Positions 36,150-45,098 of a stretch of 64,000 bases of DNA are shown piece after piece (the stretch's first letter is position 1; each line of letters opens with the position of its first letter). This DNA comes from Streptomyces sp. NBRC 110028. Its GTDB lineage: Bacteria; Actinomycetota; Actinomycetes; Streptomycetales; Streptomycetaceae. The notes below the pieces were generated by a model. It saw nothing but the letters and a program-made list of their open reading frames with translations, did no database searches and had not been told where the DNA came from. Made by a program: the position numbers and the translations under genes. The stretch covers positions 862,952 to 926,951 of the forward strand of contig NZ_BBUZ01000023.1 of NCBI RefSeq assembly GCF_001417735.1, given 5' to 3'.

Positions 36150-37521
36150 ACTCTTTCCCGGGCCACCTGGCTCCACGCACTCTGCGGGGCCGGCTCTCGC
36201 TCGTCGCACTGACCACCGCCGCCCTGCTGATGACGGTCCTGACCGTGGTGTTCAACACCACGGTCGACCGAAACCTGCAGCGCCAGGCGGACGACGAGCT
36301 GCGCACCCGCGCGGACGCGGTGGCCACGACCGTCGAGACCAACGGTTCGCGGGTGCGCGTGCTGGAGGCCGCCAACGACCAGCTCCTCGACACCAATGTC
36401 TGGATCTACGCCGGCACCCACCTGCTCGAACAGCCGACCCCCGCCGCGGCCGACAGCCCGCTGACCCGGGCCGCTGCCCGGCTCGCCGCACAGGGCGGCA
36501 GTGCCTGCGCGACCGTCCAGGCGAACCGCCCCCGTGCCGTCCGTCTGTGTTCCCGGCCCGTATCCCGCCGTCGTAACGCCGCCACGGTGGTCACGGCCTT
36601 GGGCCTCGCCCCGTACCGGAACTCGGCCGATACCCTGCTGCTGGGATCGCTCGTCCTGGACGGTGTGATGCTGATCTGCACCTATGCGCTGACCCGCCTC
36701 TCGGTAGGCCGGGCACTGCGCCCCGTGCGGGCCATGACCGAGCAGGCCACCCAGAGGAGTGCGGTGGCAGCCGTGGACCGCTTCGGCGTCGAGAAGCACC
36801 CCGCCGAACTCGCAGCCCTGGGCAGCTCCCTTGACTCACTGCTGGACCGCATACGCGCGGTGCTGCGTCACGAGCAGCAGCTGACCGGCGAGTTGTCCAC
36901 GAACTGCGCACCCCGCTCACCCGGGTCATCATGGAACTCGACTGGTGGCAGGGACGCCCCCGCTCCGCCGAGGAGACCCGCGCCAGTCACCAGGTGATAG
37001 CCGAGGCCACCCAATCCATGCTCACGATCTGCGACACGTTGCTGCACGACGCCCGCGAAAATGCGCGGAACCCTTCAACGGTCCCAGGTACGACCGGTGT
37101 CGTCCCCGTTCTGCGCCGTCTTGCCCAGCAGCTCGACGCACCGCACCAGGCGAAGGCCACGGTGGAGGCGGCCTGTCCACAGCTGAAGGCAGGTGTCACG
37201 CCGGCTCTGCTCGAACGCATCATCAACCCGCTGCTCATCAACGCCGTCCGATACGCCCACTCGCGCGTGACCGTGTCCACGCACCGCAGGCCCGGCTCTG
37301 TTCTGATCGACGTCGTCGACGACGGGCCCGGTGTACCCGAGGCGTTCGCCGACGAGTTGTTCCAGCCAGGTCGACGCGCCGACGCCACGGACGGGCACGA
37401 CGGCGCGGGACTGGGGCTGCCGCTCGCGCGGCGCCTGGCCCACGCCGTCGGCGGCGAGGTGTCCTACGATCCCGGGTACACGCCAGGGGCCCGGTTCACG
37501 GTCACCCTGCCTGCCGGGTGA
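36146..37521 (+). pseudogene. Sensor histidine kinase, frameshifted at the H-box
   Basis: Starts at the ATG at 36146 and reads TM1 (LVALTTAALLMTVLTVVF), a sensor loop, TM2 (LLLGSLVLDGVMLICTYAL) and HAMP. At about 36897 the expected TCC-CAC-GAA (Ser-His-Glu) is TCC-ACG-AAC, one C short, so the frame loses the phosphoacceptor His. The other frame continues cleanly from about 36931 (VIMELDWWQG) through N-box NAVRYAHSRV, G1 DVVDDGPGVPEA and G2 GAGLGLPLARRL to 37521. Either a true inactivating mutation or a sequence error; adding one C restores a normal kinase. The end overlaps the convergent membrane gene by 20 bp. Confidence 0.85.
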
Positions 37522-38413
37522 GGGGCTGCTCCTGCTCGGAGAGCGTCACCTCGTTCTTCTTCTCCTGCACGTGGGCGTAGGCCATCAGGCCGAACAGGAC
37601 GGCCAGCAGGACGGCCGAGGAGCCGGCGGTGCCGAGGTTCAGGCCACCCTTGGCGACCGGCTTGGTGAGGAAGTCACCGGCGGTGGCGCCGAGCGGGCGG
37701 GTGAGGACGAAGGCGATCCAGAACAACAGCACGTTCGGCACCACCGGCACCTTCATCAGCGCCACGAGGACGGCGAGTGCCCCGGAGACGAGGAGAGCGC
37801 CGCCCAGGTAGCCGAGGCCGGAACTGTCGGACAGAAAGTCGCCCATGGAGGTGCCGAGCGTGTTGGAGACCAGGATCGCCGACCAGAACAGGGCCTCGCC
37901 GCGGAACGTGACGATGTCGCGGATCTGGAAGGTCATTCCGGATACCTTCCAGACCGCGAAGATGACCAGCAGGATCGAGATCAGGATCGCCGCGCCGGTC
38001 GGGTAGCCCAGGCCCAGGCCCTGCGGGCCCCAGCCGAGCGAGGTGGCGCCGTTCGACAAGAACTTGGCGCTGGCATCACGGTTCATGAAGTCGGACATCG
38101 TGGTGCCGGCCATGCTGGTCGACAAGATCACGGTCCAGTAGAAGAACGGGTTGTAGTGCCGCGATCGAAGCTGGACGACCAGAGTCACCACGAAGATCAA
38201 GAACAGGGCGATCGTGGTGAGGAAGTAACCCAGCTTCAGCGTCTGCGCGAAGAGGTCACCGGCCGTCTCTCCCAGCGTTGTCGCGGCGATCTTCATGACC
38301 CAGAAGGCCAGAGTGACCTCCGGCAGCTTCTTCATCACCGTCTTGGTTCTGCTCGCCGCGGACTGGTGCGTGCTCGCGACGTCGAGGTCAGTGAGGAGTT
38401 CGGGGTTCTCCAA
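37502..38413 (-). CDS. COG4705-type multi-pass membrane protein, copy 1
   Basis: 303 aa from a TTG at 38413 behind AAGGAG. The membrane part has repeated units, each a pair of helices with a conserved G-D-F/L-x motif: TTLGETAGDLFAQ, TSMAGTTMSDFMN, NTLGTSMGDFLSD and RPLGATAGDFLTKP. Four GxxxGDxL-like repeats suggest a pseudo-symmetric transporter or channel. It matches uncharacterised membrane proteins annotated as COG4705. A paralogue with the same repeats lies upstream on the same strand. Function unknown. Confidence 0.8.
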   Translation of the reverse strand: MENPELLTDLDVASTHQSAASRTKTVMKKLPEVTLAFWVMKIAATTLGETAGDLFAQTLKLGYFLTTIALFLIFVVTLVVQLRSRHYNPFFYWTVILSTSMAGTTMSDFMNRDASAKFLSNGATSLGWGPQGLGLGYPTGAAILISILLVIFAVWKVSGMTFQIRDIVTFRGEALFWSAILVSNTLGTSMGDFLSDSSGLGYLGGALLVSGALAVLVALMKVPVVPNVLLFWIAFVLTRPLGATAGDFLTKPVAKGGLNLGTAGSSAVLLAVLFGLMAYAHVQEKKNEVTLSEQEQPLTRQAG

Positions 38414-38550
38414 AGTCGGACACTCCTTGTCGAGTGGGGGTACGACGACAGGGCGCTCGCCCCCAGTGGGGTGGGCGCCCTGCTGCCTCCGCCAACCGCG
38501 GGCGGCGGGCGGCGGGCGGCGGGCGAGGCATGCGACCCTGCCAGATGCCG

Positions 38551-38568
38551 CCTGAACGCATCCTGAAC
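38551..38568. promoter_or_regulatory. 11-bp direct repeat, response-regulator box candidate
   Basis: CCTGAAC at 38551-38557 and 38562-38568, starting 11 bp apart, lies upstream of the first COG4705-type gene (start 38413). The same CCTGA-N6-CCTGA arrangement precedes the second copy. Confidence 0.5.
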
Positions 38569-38582
38569 GCCTTTTGCGCTGG

Positions 38583-39422
38583 TCAGGCTGCTTGACGTGC
38601 CACGCTCTCCGGCTCGGCGACGTCCCTGCGGGTGACAATCAGGTACACCACCAGGCCGAGGATGACCGCCAGGAAGAGCGCGCTGGTGACGACGGTGCCG
38701 AGGCCAAGACCGCCGGCTGCGTTCGGCTGGGAGAGGTAGTCGCCGATCGAGGCGCCGAGGGGGCGGGTGAGAACGTAGGCGATCCAGAAGCTCCATACCG
38801 CGTCCAGGCCCAGCGCGAAGTGGGCTACCGCCACCGCCGCGATGGCGAGGGCGAACAGGACCGCGGAGAGCCAGTAGCCGAGGTTCATGCGCTCGGAGAC
38901 CAGGTCACCGGCCGCCGTGCCGAGGGCGAAGGTGAACAGCACCGCCAGCCAGTAGAACGACTCGCGGCTGGTGGTGTCGATGCTGTGGATGGACAGGGTG
39001 CGCTCGCGCCGGTACCAGACCACGAAAACGACCGCGAGGACGAGCGCGAACACCGTGGTGCTCGTCTCCAACGGCACACCCATGTTGTCGGTGAGATTGT
39101 CGCTGATCAGGGTGCCGACCACGCTGATCAGGGCGACGGCCAGCCAGTACACACCCGCGCGATAGGAAGTCGTACGGAACTGGACGACGAGCACGGCCGC
39201 CAGCAGCACGCTCATCAGCACCGAGACGCCGGTCAGGCCCAGCCCGGCCTTCTCGTTGAGCAGATCGGCAGCGGTCTCGCCGACTGTGGTGCAGAGCACC
39301 TTGATGATCCAGAAGTAGGCGGTGACCTCAGGCACCTTGTTCCAGCGCAGACGATGTCCGTGCCGGGCGGGCGTGGTGCCGCCCGGTGCGGCTTGGGGAG
39401 TCTCAGACAGTTCATACGTCAT
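38583..39422 (-). CDS. COG4705-type multi-pass membrane protein, copy 2
   Basis: 279 aa from the ATG at 39422 (an ATG at 39440 is possible). It shows the same repeated signature: TTVGETAADLLNE, GTLISDNLTDN, ALGTAAGDLVSERM and RPLGASIGDYLSQP, spaced as in copy 1 and with the same KVPEVTAYFWIIKVL / KLPEVTLAFWVMKI opening. A tandem duplication is evident but the sequences have diverged. No characterised relative is known to me. Confidence 0.82.
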   Translation of the reverse strand: MTYELSETPQAAPGGTTPARHGHRLRWNKVPEVTAYFWIIKVLCTTVGETAADLLNEKAGLGLTGVSVLMSVLLAAVLVVQFRTTSYRAGVYWLAVALISVVGTLISDNLTDNMGVPLETSTTVFALVLAVVFVVWYRRERTLSIHSIDTTSRESFYWLAVLFTFALGTAAGDLVSERMNLGYWLSAVLFALAIAAVAVAHFALGLDAVWSFWIAYVLTRPLGASIGDYLSQPNAAGGLGLGTVVTSALFLAVILGLVVYLIVTRRDVAEPESVARQAA

Positions 39423-39975
39423 GAGGCCCGACCGTGCCATCGGCTACCTGAAAACATCCTGACTACGCGAGGCGGTCAACCCCTTCCGCGCCTGTCACTC
39501 GGCCAGGATGAGCTCATGCATCCCTGCGTCGGCTCCCTGCACATAGTGGCGTTCTGCCCCCGGCTCCACGACCTCGCGACGGAAAAGGACGCCGTGACCG
39601 ATCCGACCGCCCCTGCCCGCTGACCGACCCTGCGCTCGTATTGGGGGCATCTGGCGGAGTGTTCCAAGTCCTCATCGCCACAGAACGGAAAATTCGCCGC
39701 CGCGCACAGCCGAGCCCGTCACCGTCGGCACCTCACTGACGATGTTCATCCCACGCGAAACTGCACGTCAACCGGCTTCCCAGAGGAATCACAACAGCGA
39801 GGGCGAACCGCAGCGAGCGCATCCGCTACCCTGTGAGGGGTCAGTCGGGATCTCCGCTGCGCCCTGTTGCCAGGACCCCTTGGTGATCAGCGCGCAGGCC
39901 GCCTGACCAGCGGATTTGTGCAGCCGAGCCGAAGATCAGGAACCGGGTTTTCGACAAGGTTTTCCACAAGCCCCC
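39423..39975. other. Intergenic region before tRNA-Arg
   Basis: No supported gene in 553 bp. It contains CCTGA at 39447-39451 and 39458-39462 (11 bp apart), an OmpR-box candidate upstream of the COG4705-type copy 2. The rest shows no clear start, ribosome site or codon bias. Confidence 0.5.
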
Positions 39976-40051
39976 GCCTCCGTAGCTCAGGGGATAGAGC
40001 ACCGCTCTCCTAAAGCGGGTGTCGCAGGTTCGAATCCTGCCGGGGGCACCA
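39976..40051 (+). tRNA. tRNA-Arg (anticodon CCT)
   Basis: 76 nt including encoded CCA. The acceptor stem GCCTCCG pairs with CGGGGGC (one G-U). D-arm TAGCTCAGGGGATAGAGCA, anticodon loop CTCCTAA with anticodon CCT reading AGG, T-arm GCAGG-TTCGAAT-CCTGC. tRNA 3' ends are common integration sites, and mobile-element genes start about 700 bp downstream, but I see no duplicated tRNA end in the window. Confidence 0.95.
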
Positions 40052-40094
40052 CGCATTACGCCGCTGACCTGGGGTTTGTCCCCCAGGGAGGCGC

Positions 40095-40165
40095 CTTATC
40101 CGGCCTCGGACTCCTCGTCCGAGGCCGTTTGCGTGAGCGGACGGGGAGTTGATCTCCCGAATTTC
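40095..40165 (+). repeat. 71-bp direct repeat, copy A (left end of island), with hairpin
   Basis: Matches 63803-63873 with three substitutions in 71 bp. It contains a perfect 11-bp stem, CGGCCTCGGAC / GTCCGAGGCCG with loop tcctc, followed by CCGTTTGCGTGAGCGG and GGAGTTGATCTCCCGA. The copies bracket about 23.7 kb of mobile and accessory genes. The hairpin could also serve as terminator for the tRNA 43 bp upstream. Confidence 0.85.
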
Positions 40166-40497
40166 TCCCAACGGATCAGCATCATCCGGCACGGCCTCCG
40201 GGCCGGGCTCCTCCGTGCCGCCGGGCTTCGGCTCCGCGTCGGAAGCGGCGTCCTCGGAGGCAGCGCGTGCACGCGGCACCAGCCGGGCTGCAGCGGGCGT
40301 CTCGGCGGAGTGGGCCGCCCTGCACCAGGTCCCACCCCGCCGAGCGCACTACGCCGTGGCACGTGCTTCCTGCCAGCGAGTGGCGTTCGCCTTGTCGAGA
40401 CGGTAAAACGCCTCAGCCGCGTAGATGGAGTCGGGTCGGCAGCACCGGACCGCGAGGACAGCCCAGAGTGACGTCCGGGCCGCCCTTCGGCCGTCGC
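40166..40497. other. Non-coding stretch after repeat A
   Basis: No ORF here has a ribosome site plus codon bias. I see nothing beyond the adjoining repeat. Confidence 0.4.
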
Positions 40498-40719
40498 TCA
40501 CGAATTCTCTGCCTCGTCGGCATCCAGAATCTCAAGCGCGCGCGGCACGTCATCGCAGTCCCGCCAGCCGACTGGACGAGGGTCGCTGAAGGCAGTTGGC
40601 ACGTCTACGTCCCCCCAGACCGGCAGTGGGTCGCTGAGAGCCGAAGGCACATCGGCGTCCTCCCAAGTCGTCGTAGGCGTCTCTGCCTGGCAGGGTGAGT
40701 TAGGGCGGTCAGGATTCAT
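40498..40719 (-). CDS. 73-aa acidic protein with internal repeats
   Basis: The ATG at 40719 follows GGAGGAGAG, a near-perfect ribosome site. The protein has three related units of about 17 residues: WEDADVPSALSDPLPV, WGDVDVPTAFSDPRPVG and WRDCDDVPRALEILDAD. Each starts with Trp, then acidic residues, a DVP core and a helical SAL/TAF/RAL turn. It is short and strongly acidic. It resembles no family I know; repeats of this kind can be binding motifs or modification substrates. It lies between repeat A and the mobilisation genes. Confidence 0.6.
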   Translation of the reverse strand: MNPDRPNSPCQAETPTTTWEDADVPSALSDPLPVWGDVDVPTAFSDPRPVGWRDCDDVPRALEILDADEAENS

Positions 40720-40770
40720 CTCTCTCCTCCAACTGTCGCGGCGTGCTTCTGACAGAGCTGGTTCACACCT

Positions 40771-41562
40771 TGAGATACAGAGCGAGCGCCACCCACACGG
40801 CTCACCTACACCTTCCCGCTCGTCATCGACGGGTTCATCGCCATCGGCGTCGGCGCCCTGCTCATGCTGCGCACCGCCCCACTGCGCTCCCGCATGTACG
40901 TGTGGGCACTCGTCGGCGCAGCCACCGTCACCAGCATCTGGGCCAACGCCCTGCACGCGGTACGCCTCAACCAGCAGACCCGCCAGGCCGACAGCCTGCG
41001 CCTCGACGACCTCACCGTCGGCGCCCTGTCCGCCATCGCCCCACTCGCCCTGGCCGGAGCCGTCCACCTCTACCTCGTCATCCAACGCCACCCAACTCCC
41101 CACCCACACCAGGTAGACGCCACGTCGAGCCACAATCGCCGCGCAGACGCCACATCGAGCCACATCGACGACACCAACACCCCGCAGCCGCCCTTGCCCC
41201 TGCGCCATGCACACGGCAGCCCTGAAGACTTGGCAGCCGATCCAGTCGACGGCACAGACGACCCTGCCGACGTGGCTTCTGCCACCGCCGACGTGCCGCG
41301 GTCCTCGCGAGCCTCGGCCGAGCCACAAGAAGACGAGGCCGACGACATCCCCGACAAGCTGCTCGCCATCGCCCGCACCACACCACTGGGGCGTGGCGGC
41401 CGCGCCTCGCGCCGCCACATCGAAGACGCCATCCGCGCCAAGAAGCTCACCATCGGCAGGAGGGAGGCAGACAAGATCAAGGGCATCCTGCAAGCCGAAC
41501 TGGACGCGGCTACCGCCCCGACCCAGACCAACCGCGATGAGGTCCCTGTCGCCGCGCGCTGA
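40771..41562 (+). pseudogene. DUF2637 mobile-element membrane protein, 5'-truncated
   Basis: The frame opens after a stop at 40768-40770 and has no ATG/GTG until 40864, yet the translated sequence before that (TYTFPLVIDGFIAIGVGALL) is typical DUF2637 helix sequence. The first helix or helices are therefore lost. Two more helices follow (VWALVGAATVTSIWANALHAV; LSAIAPLALAGAVHLYLV), then a long hydrophilic C-terminus with a repeat DATSSH and a basic winged-helix-like end GRASRRHIEDAIRAKKLT. DUF2637/Spd-like proteins are standard parts of Streptomyces integrative plasmids. It could still be translated from 40864. Confidence 0.6.
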
Positions 41563-41743
41563 GCCCGGCTACGCCCGCATCCCCACCCGCCTCGACTCGC
41601 ATCACTCGTCCCCGCGCAGGTCAACGCGGAGACGAGTGAGTCGCCAGCAACGAGTCGACCCGACATCACCATCCCACCCGTACCTGCTCTGACCAGGCAC
41701 GCAACGAGTGGGACGAGACAGACCACCGCACGGAGAACAGCAC

Positions 41744-42343
41744 ATGCACGACCCGCCCCACGGACTTCCGACCACACAGCAGGAGACGTCCACCAGCCCA
41801 ACCAGCGCAGCAAGTTGTCGGGTAAGGAGTCCTTACCCGGCCTCCGCCCCAGAGGAGGCGGAGGCATCCGGCGCAGGGGAGCCGGAGTCGGTCGGCCCGG
41901 GGGAGCCGACCGAGGAAGGGGCCACGACGCCATCGCCACACACCACGCAGCCTTCTGTACCGCGTCGCCGTCTGCGTCAGCACCGTCTGCGTGAGCGCCG
42001 TGTCCATCCGCGCTACAGCGACCCCGAGTTTGCCGATCTGAAACGAGCCGCTGAGATCAGCCGGATGCAGATCGGCGGCTACGTGGCCGAGGCATCCCTG
42101 GCCGCCGCCCGCGCCGAAGATCCCACTGCGGCAGTCGCCGACTACCGCGCCATGGTCAAGGCGCTGATGGCCGCCAACCGGCAGCTCGGCTGGGTCGGCA
42201 ATAACCTCAATCAGCTCACCTGGCACCTCCACAAGGACGGCTCCTGGCCCCAGCCCGACACCGTCCGCCGTCTCCTGGATGGCGTCGAAGCGGCAGTCGA
42301 AGTCGTCGACACCGCCGTCGCTCAGGTCGTAGAGGGACGGTGA
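41744..42343 (+). CDS. MobC-type plasmid mobilisation (relaxosome) protein
   Basis: 199 aa from the ATG at 41744 behind GGAGAA. The N-terminal half is Pro/Thr/Glu-rich; the C-terminal half has the MobC pattern: HPRYSDPEFADLKRAAEISRMQIGGYVAEAS, a ribbon-helix-helix-like segment, then NRQLGWVGNNLNQLTWHLHKDG. MobC helps relaxase open DNA at the transfer origin. The relaxase gene follows 4 bp later, the usual order. Confidence 0.88.
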   Translation: MHDPPHGLPTTQQETSTSPTSAASCRVRSPYPASAPEEAEASGAGEPESVGPGEPTEEGATTPSPHTTQPSVPRRRLRQHRLRERRVHPRYSDPEFADLKRAAEISRMQIGGYVAEASLAAARAEDPTAAVADYRAMVKALMAANRQLGWVGNNLNQLTWHLHKDGSWPQPDTVRRLLDGVEAAVEVVDTAVAQVVEGR

Positions 42344-42347
42344 GCTG

Positions 42348-44043
42348 GTGATACCGAAGATCATCACGGGCATGGGCAGCACGCGGCGCCTGATCGCCTA
42401 TCTCTTCGGGAAGGGCACGGCCAACGAGCACGTCGATCCGCATCTGGTCGGGTCCTGGAACGACTTCGCGCCCGACCCCGGGCCGCAGTCCCCAGCGGGA
42501 CCCCAAGGAGGTGGAGAAGCAGCTCTTCACGCAGCTCGACCAGCCAGTCACCATGCTGGGTAGCCGGGCGCCCAAGACCACCGTCTGGCACTGCCCGGTC
42601 CGCGCCGCACCTGAAGATCCCGTCCTGTCCGACGCCCAGTGGGCCGAGACAGCCCGCCGCATCGTGGCCGCCGCCGGTATCGCCCCCGTAGGGGATGCGG
42701 AAGCCTGCCGCTGGGTGGCCGTGCGCCACGCGGACGACCACATCCACATCGCCGCCACCCTCGTGCGCCAGGACGGCCGCCGCCCCCGCCGCGACCGCGA
42801 CATCCGCGCCGTACAGCGAGAAGCTCGGAAGATCGAGATCGACTACGGGCTCAGGCGGTTGAAGCCCGGCGACGGCACGGCCGCCAAGCGCCCCACCAGC
42901 AAGGAGCACTTCAAAGCCAAGCGCCAGGGGCAGGACGCCACGTCTCGTGAGATCCTGCGCAAGCCCGTTCGCCGCGCCGTCGCCGCGGCCTCCAGCGAAG
43001 CCGAGTTCTTCGAGCTGCTGGAGGCCACCGGCATGACCGTGCGGCCCAAGACCGGGCCGTCCGGCGACGTGCTCGGCTACAGCGTCGCTCTGCCGGGCGA
43101 TGTCAACGAGCAGGACAAACCTATCTGGTACTCCGGCTCTACCCTTGCCGGTGATCTCTCCCTGCCCAAGATCCGCCAGCGTCTCGCCGACTCCGGCCCC
43201 GAGCCGGTCGTCGTCCGGCCAGGCGACCCCTGGCACCAAGCCACCACCGCAACCGAACGCATCCCCCACCACGTCACCCACGGCGACGACCGCGTGGCCC
43301 AAGGCCAGCTGGCCGCTCTCGGCGGAGCACTCGACCTGCTTCCGGTCACCGCCCCGGACACCGTCCGGGCCGAACTCGAACGAGCCGCCACCACCTTCGA
43401 ACGCGCCACCCGCTCCCGAATCGCCGCCGACCACACCAGCGCCCGTGTCCTGCGCCGGAGCGTCCAGACGATCTGGCGCAACCCGGCCGGCCAAAACGAC
43501 GGTGCCGCGCTGGCAATGCTCCTGAACGCCATGCTCACCGCAGTGGCCTTCGCCATGCACTGGCACCGCAAACACCAGCACGCCCAACAGGAGGCAGCAG
43601 CCGGACAGGCACTCGTTCACCTGCAGGCCGCGTACGCACAGATCGCCGAGCCTGTACTGGACAACCTTGCCCGCAAGGCTCCCACCCTGAAGACCCAGCA
43701 CCGCTACGCCCACCATCTGAAACAGGCCGTGCCCGAACATGCCGAACGCATCATTCGAAACCGCGCCTGGGAGGCGCTCGCCTCGGTGCTCGCCGAGGCG
43801 GAGGCTACGGGGCACAACGCGGCCACGATCCTCGACCAAGCACTCAACCAACGCACGCTGGACGACGCCCGCAGTCCTGCTCGTGCGCTGACTTGGCGTA
43901 TCCAGCGCCTCGGCCAACGCCACGCTCCCAGCCCCCGCGCCCAGGCAGCCAAGGCCCGCAGCGTCGCGCAACACACCGCCGCTCCGGCCCCCGCGGCAGC
44001 AGCCGGTCCGCCGCTGCGGTCGCCACATGTGCGGCGGCGCTGA
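42348..44043 (+). pseudogene. Relaxase/mobilisation nuclease, frameshifted near the N-terminus
   Basis: Starts at the GTG at 42348: MIPKIITGMGSTRRLIAYLFGKG is the standard opening. At about 42481 an extra G (GACCCCGGGCCGC where GACCCCGGCCGC would be in frame) shifts it. The remaining protein, more than 500 residues, reads on cleanly from DPKEVEKQLFTQLDQPV in the other frame. The histidine triad RHADDHIHIA, which holds the catalytic metal, is intact. The C-terminus is basic and helical. As read, the main frame could only be translated from the internal ATG at 42511, without the N-terminal catalytic region. One base less would restore a full relaxase. Confidence 0.85.
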
Positions 44044-44223
44044 TCACCCCTGCTTGACGTACTCCACAAATGCCACCCATGCAGTTCGTTGGACGGCCAT
44101 GATTCCCCGATGGCGCGCCTTCGTGTCCCGAACCATCACCTTGTTCGGGTCGTTGTCGGCCACTTCCACACAGCTGTCGGATCTCGTGTAGGAGCTGGTG
44201 CGCCAGTTTGGGCTCTCGGGCAT
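44044..44223 (-). CDS. DUF397 domain protein
   Basis: 59 aa from the ATG at 44223, starting PNWRTSSYTRSDSCVEVAD and ending WVAFVEYVKQG, the standard DUF397 fold marks (W-x-S-S-x-S... C-V-E-V-A; W-x-x-F-...-V-K). DUF397 proteins occur next to Scr1-type HTH regulators in Streptomyces and behave like small partners in developmental or toxin-antitoxin-like modules. Its stop lies immediately next to the convergent relaxase stop. Confidence 0.85.
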   Translation of the reverse strand: MPESPNWRTSSYTRSDSCVEVADNDPNKVMVRDTKARHRGIMAVQRTAWVAFVEYVKQG

Positions 44224-44236
44224 GGTCGGAGCCTTC

Positions 44237-45091
44237 CTAATCGGTGGGCATCTGGTCGAAGTGGTGGATCGCAGCGAAGATGAGGTCTCGAACAGCGGAT
44301 CCGTAGACCGCTGACTGCTTCAGAAGCTCGAACGCCTTGGTGTACAGCTCGATCTCGCGTGGCTGCGTGACCGAGAACTCTGCCGAGTAGGTCTCAACGA
44401 GGACGAGCTTGTCGTCAAACATCGAAAAGGAATTACCGGGCCAAATATTCAACGGTGCGGACCGCGGGACGAGGCCCAGACTGAGCCGAGGCAGCCGCAT
44501 CACGGCCAGTAGGCGGTCGAGCTGCCCCTTCATCACCTCGGGGCCGCCGAAGTTGCTGTACAGAGCCTGCTCGCTCAGCAGCACGTTGAAGATCCGGTTC
44601 CCCTGGTACAGGTACTGCTGACGTTCAAGCCGCTTGGCCGTGGCGGCTTCCGCGTCGTCCGGGATCTCGTAGTAGTCGACAACCTGCCGGAAGGTCTCCG
44701 CTGCGTACTCGGCTGTCTGGAGCGTCCCCCATATGACCGTGGGGTGCCAGATACGGAAGACCTTCGTCTTGGCGTAGACCTGAAGGCCCTGGTGCTGCCG
44801 TTTCTCCGCGCCCGTCTGCAGTAGCCGGCGCCACTCCTGCCAGAGTTCGTCGATGTGGCGCACGGTCGCGATCAGGTCATCAATATGTTCCTGCTGCCCT
44901 GTCGCCGCGCACCAGACCTTGATGTCGTCCTCGCTGGCGTTCTGCTTCCCGTTTTCGAGTCGTGAGACCTTCGATTCCTGCCAGTCGAGCGCACGGGCAA
45001 GCGCCCGGCCGCTCGCGAATCCCGCGTCCTTGCGAAAGCCGCGAAGCCGGGCGCCCAGCGCCTGACGTGCTTCTTGTGCTTGGTTGCTCAC
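44237..45091 (-). CDS. XRE-type HTH regulator with Scr1-like domain
   Basis: 284 aa from the GTG at 45091. The N-terminal HTH is ALGARLRGFRKDAGFASG, then SKVSRLENGKQNASEDDIKV. The rest matches the C-terminal DUF5753/Scr1-associated domain: FRIWHPTVIWGTLQTAEYA, RLERQQYLYQG, LSEQALYSNFGGPEVMKGQL, and a TYSAEFSVTQPREIELYTKAFELL tail. Such proteins pair with DUF397 partners, as here (13 bp downstream). Probable local regulator of the module. Confidence 0.9.
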   Translation of the reverse strand: MSNQAQEARQALGARLRGFRKDAGFASGRALARALDWQESKVSRLENGKQNASEDDIKVWCAATGQQEHIDDLIATVRHIDELWQEWRRLLQTGAEKRQHQGLQVYAKTKVFRIWHPTVIWGTLQTAEYAAETFRQVVDYYEIPDDAEAATAKRLERQQYLYQGNRIFNVLLSEQALYSNFGGPEVMKGQLDRLLAVMRLPRLSLGLVPRSAPLNIWPGNSFSMFDDKLVLVETYSAEFSVTQPREIELYTKAFELLKQSAVYGSAVRDLIFAAIHHFDQMPTD

Positions 45092-45098
45092 TGGTGGG

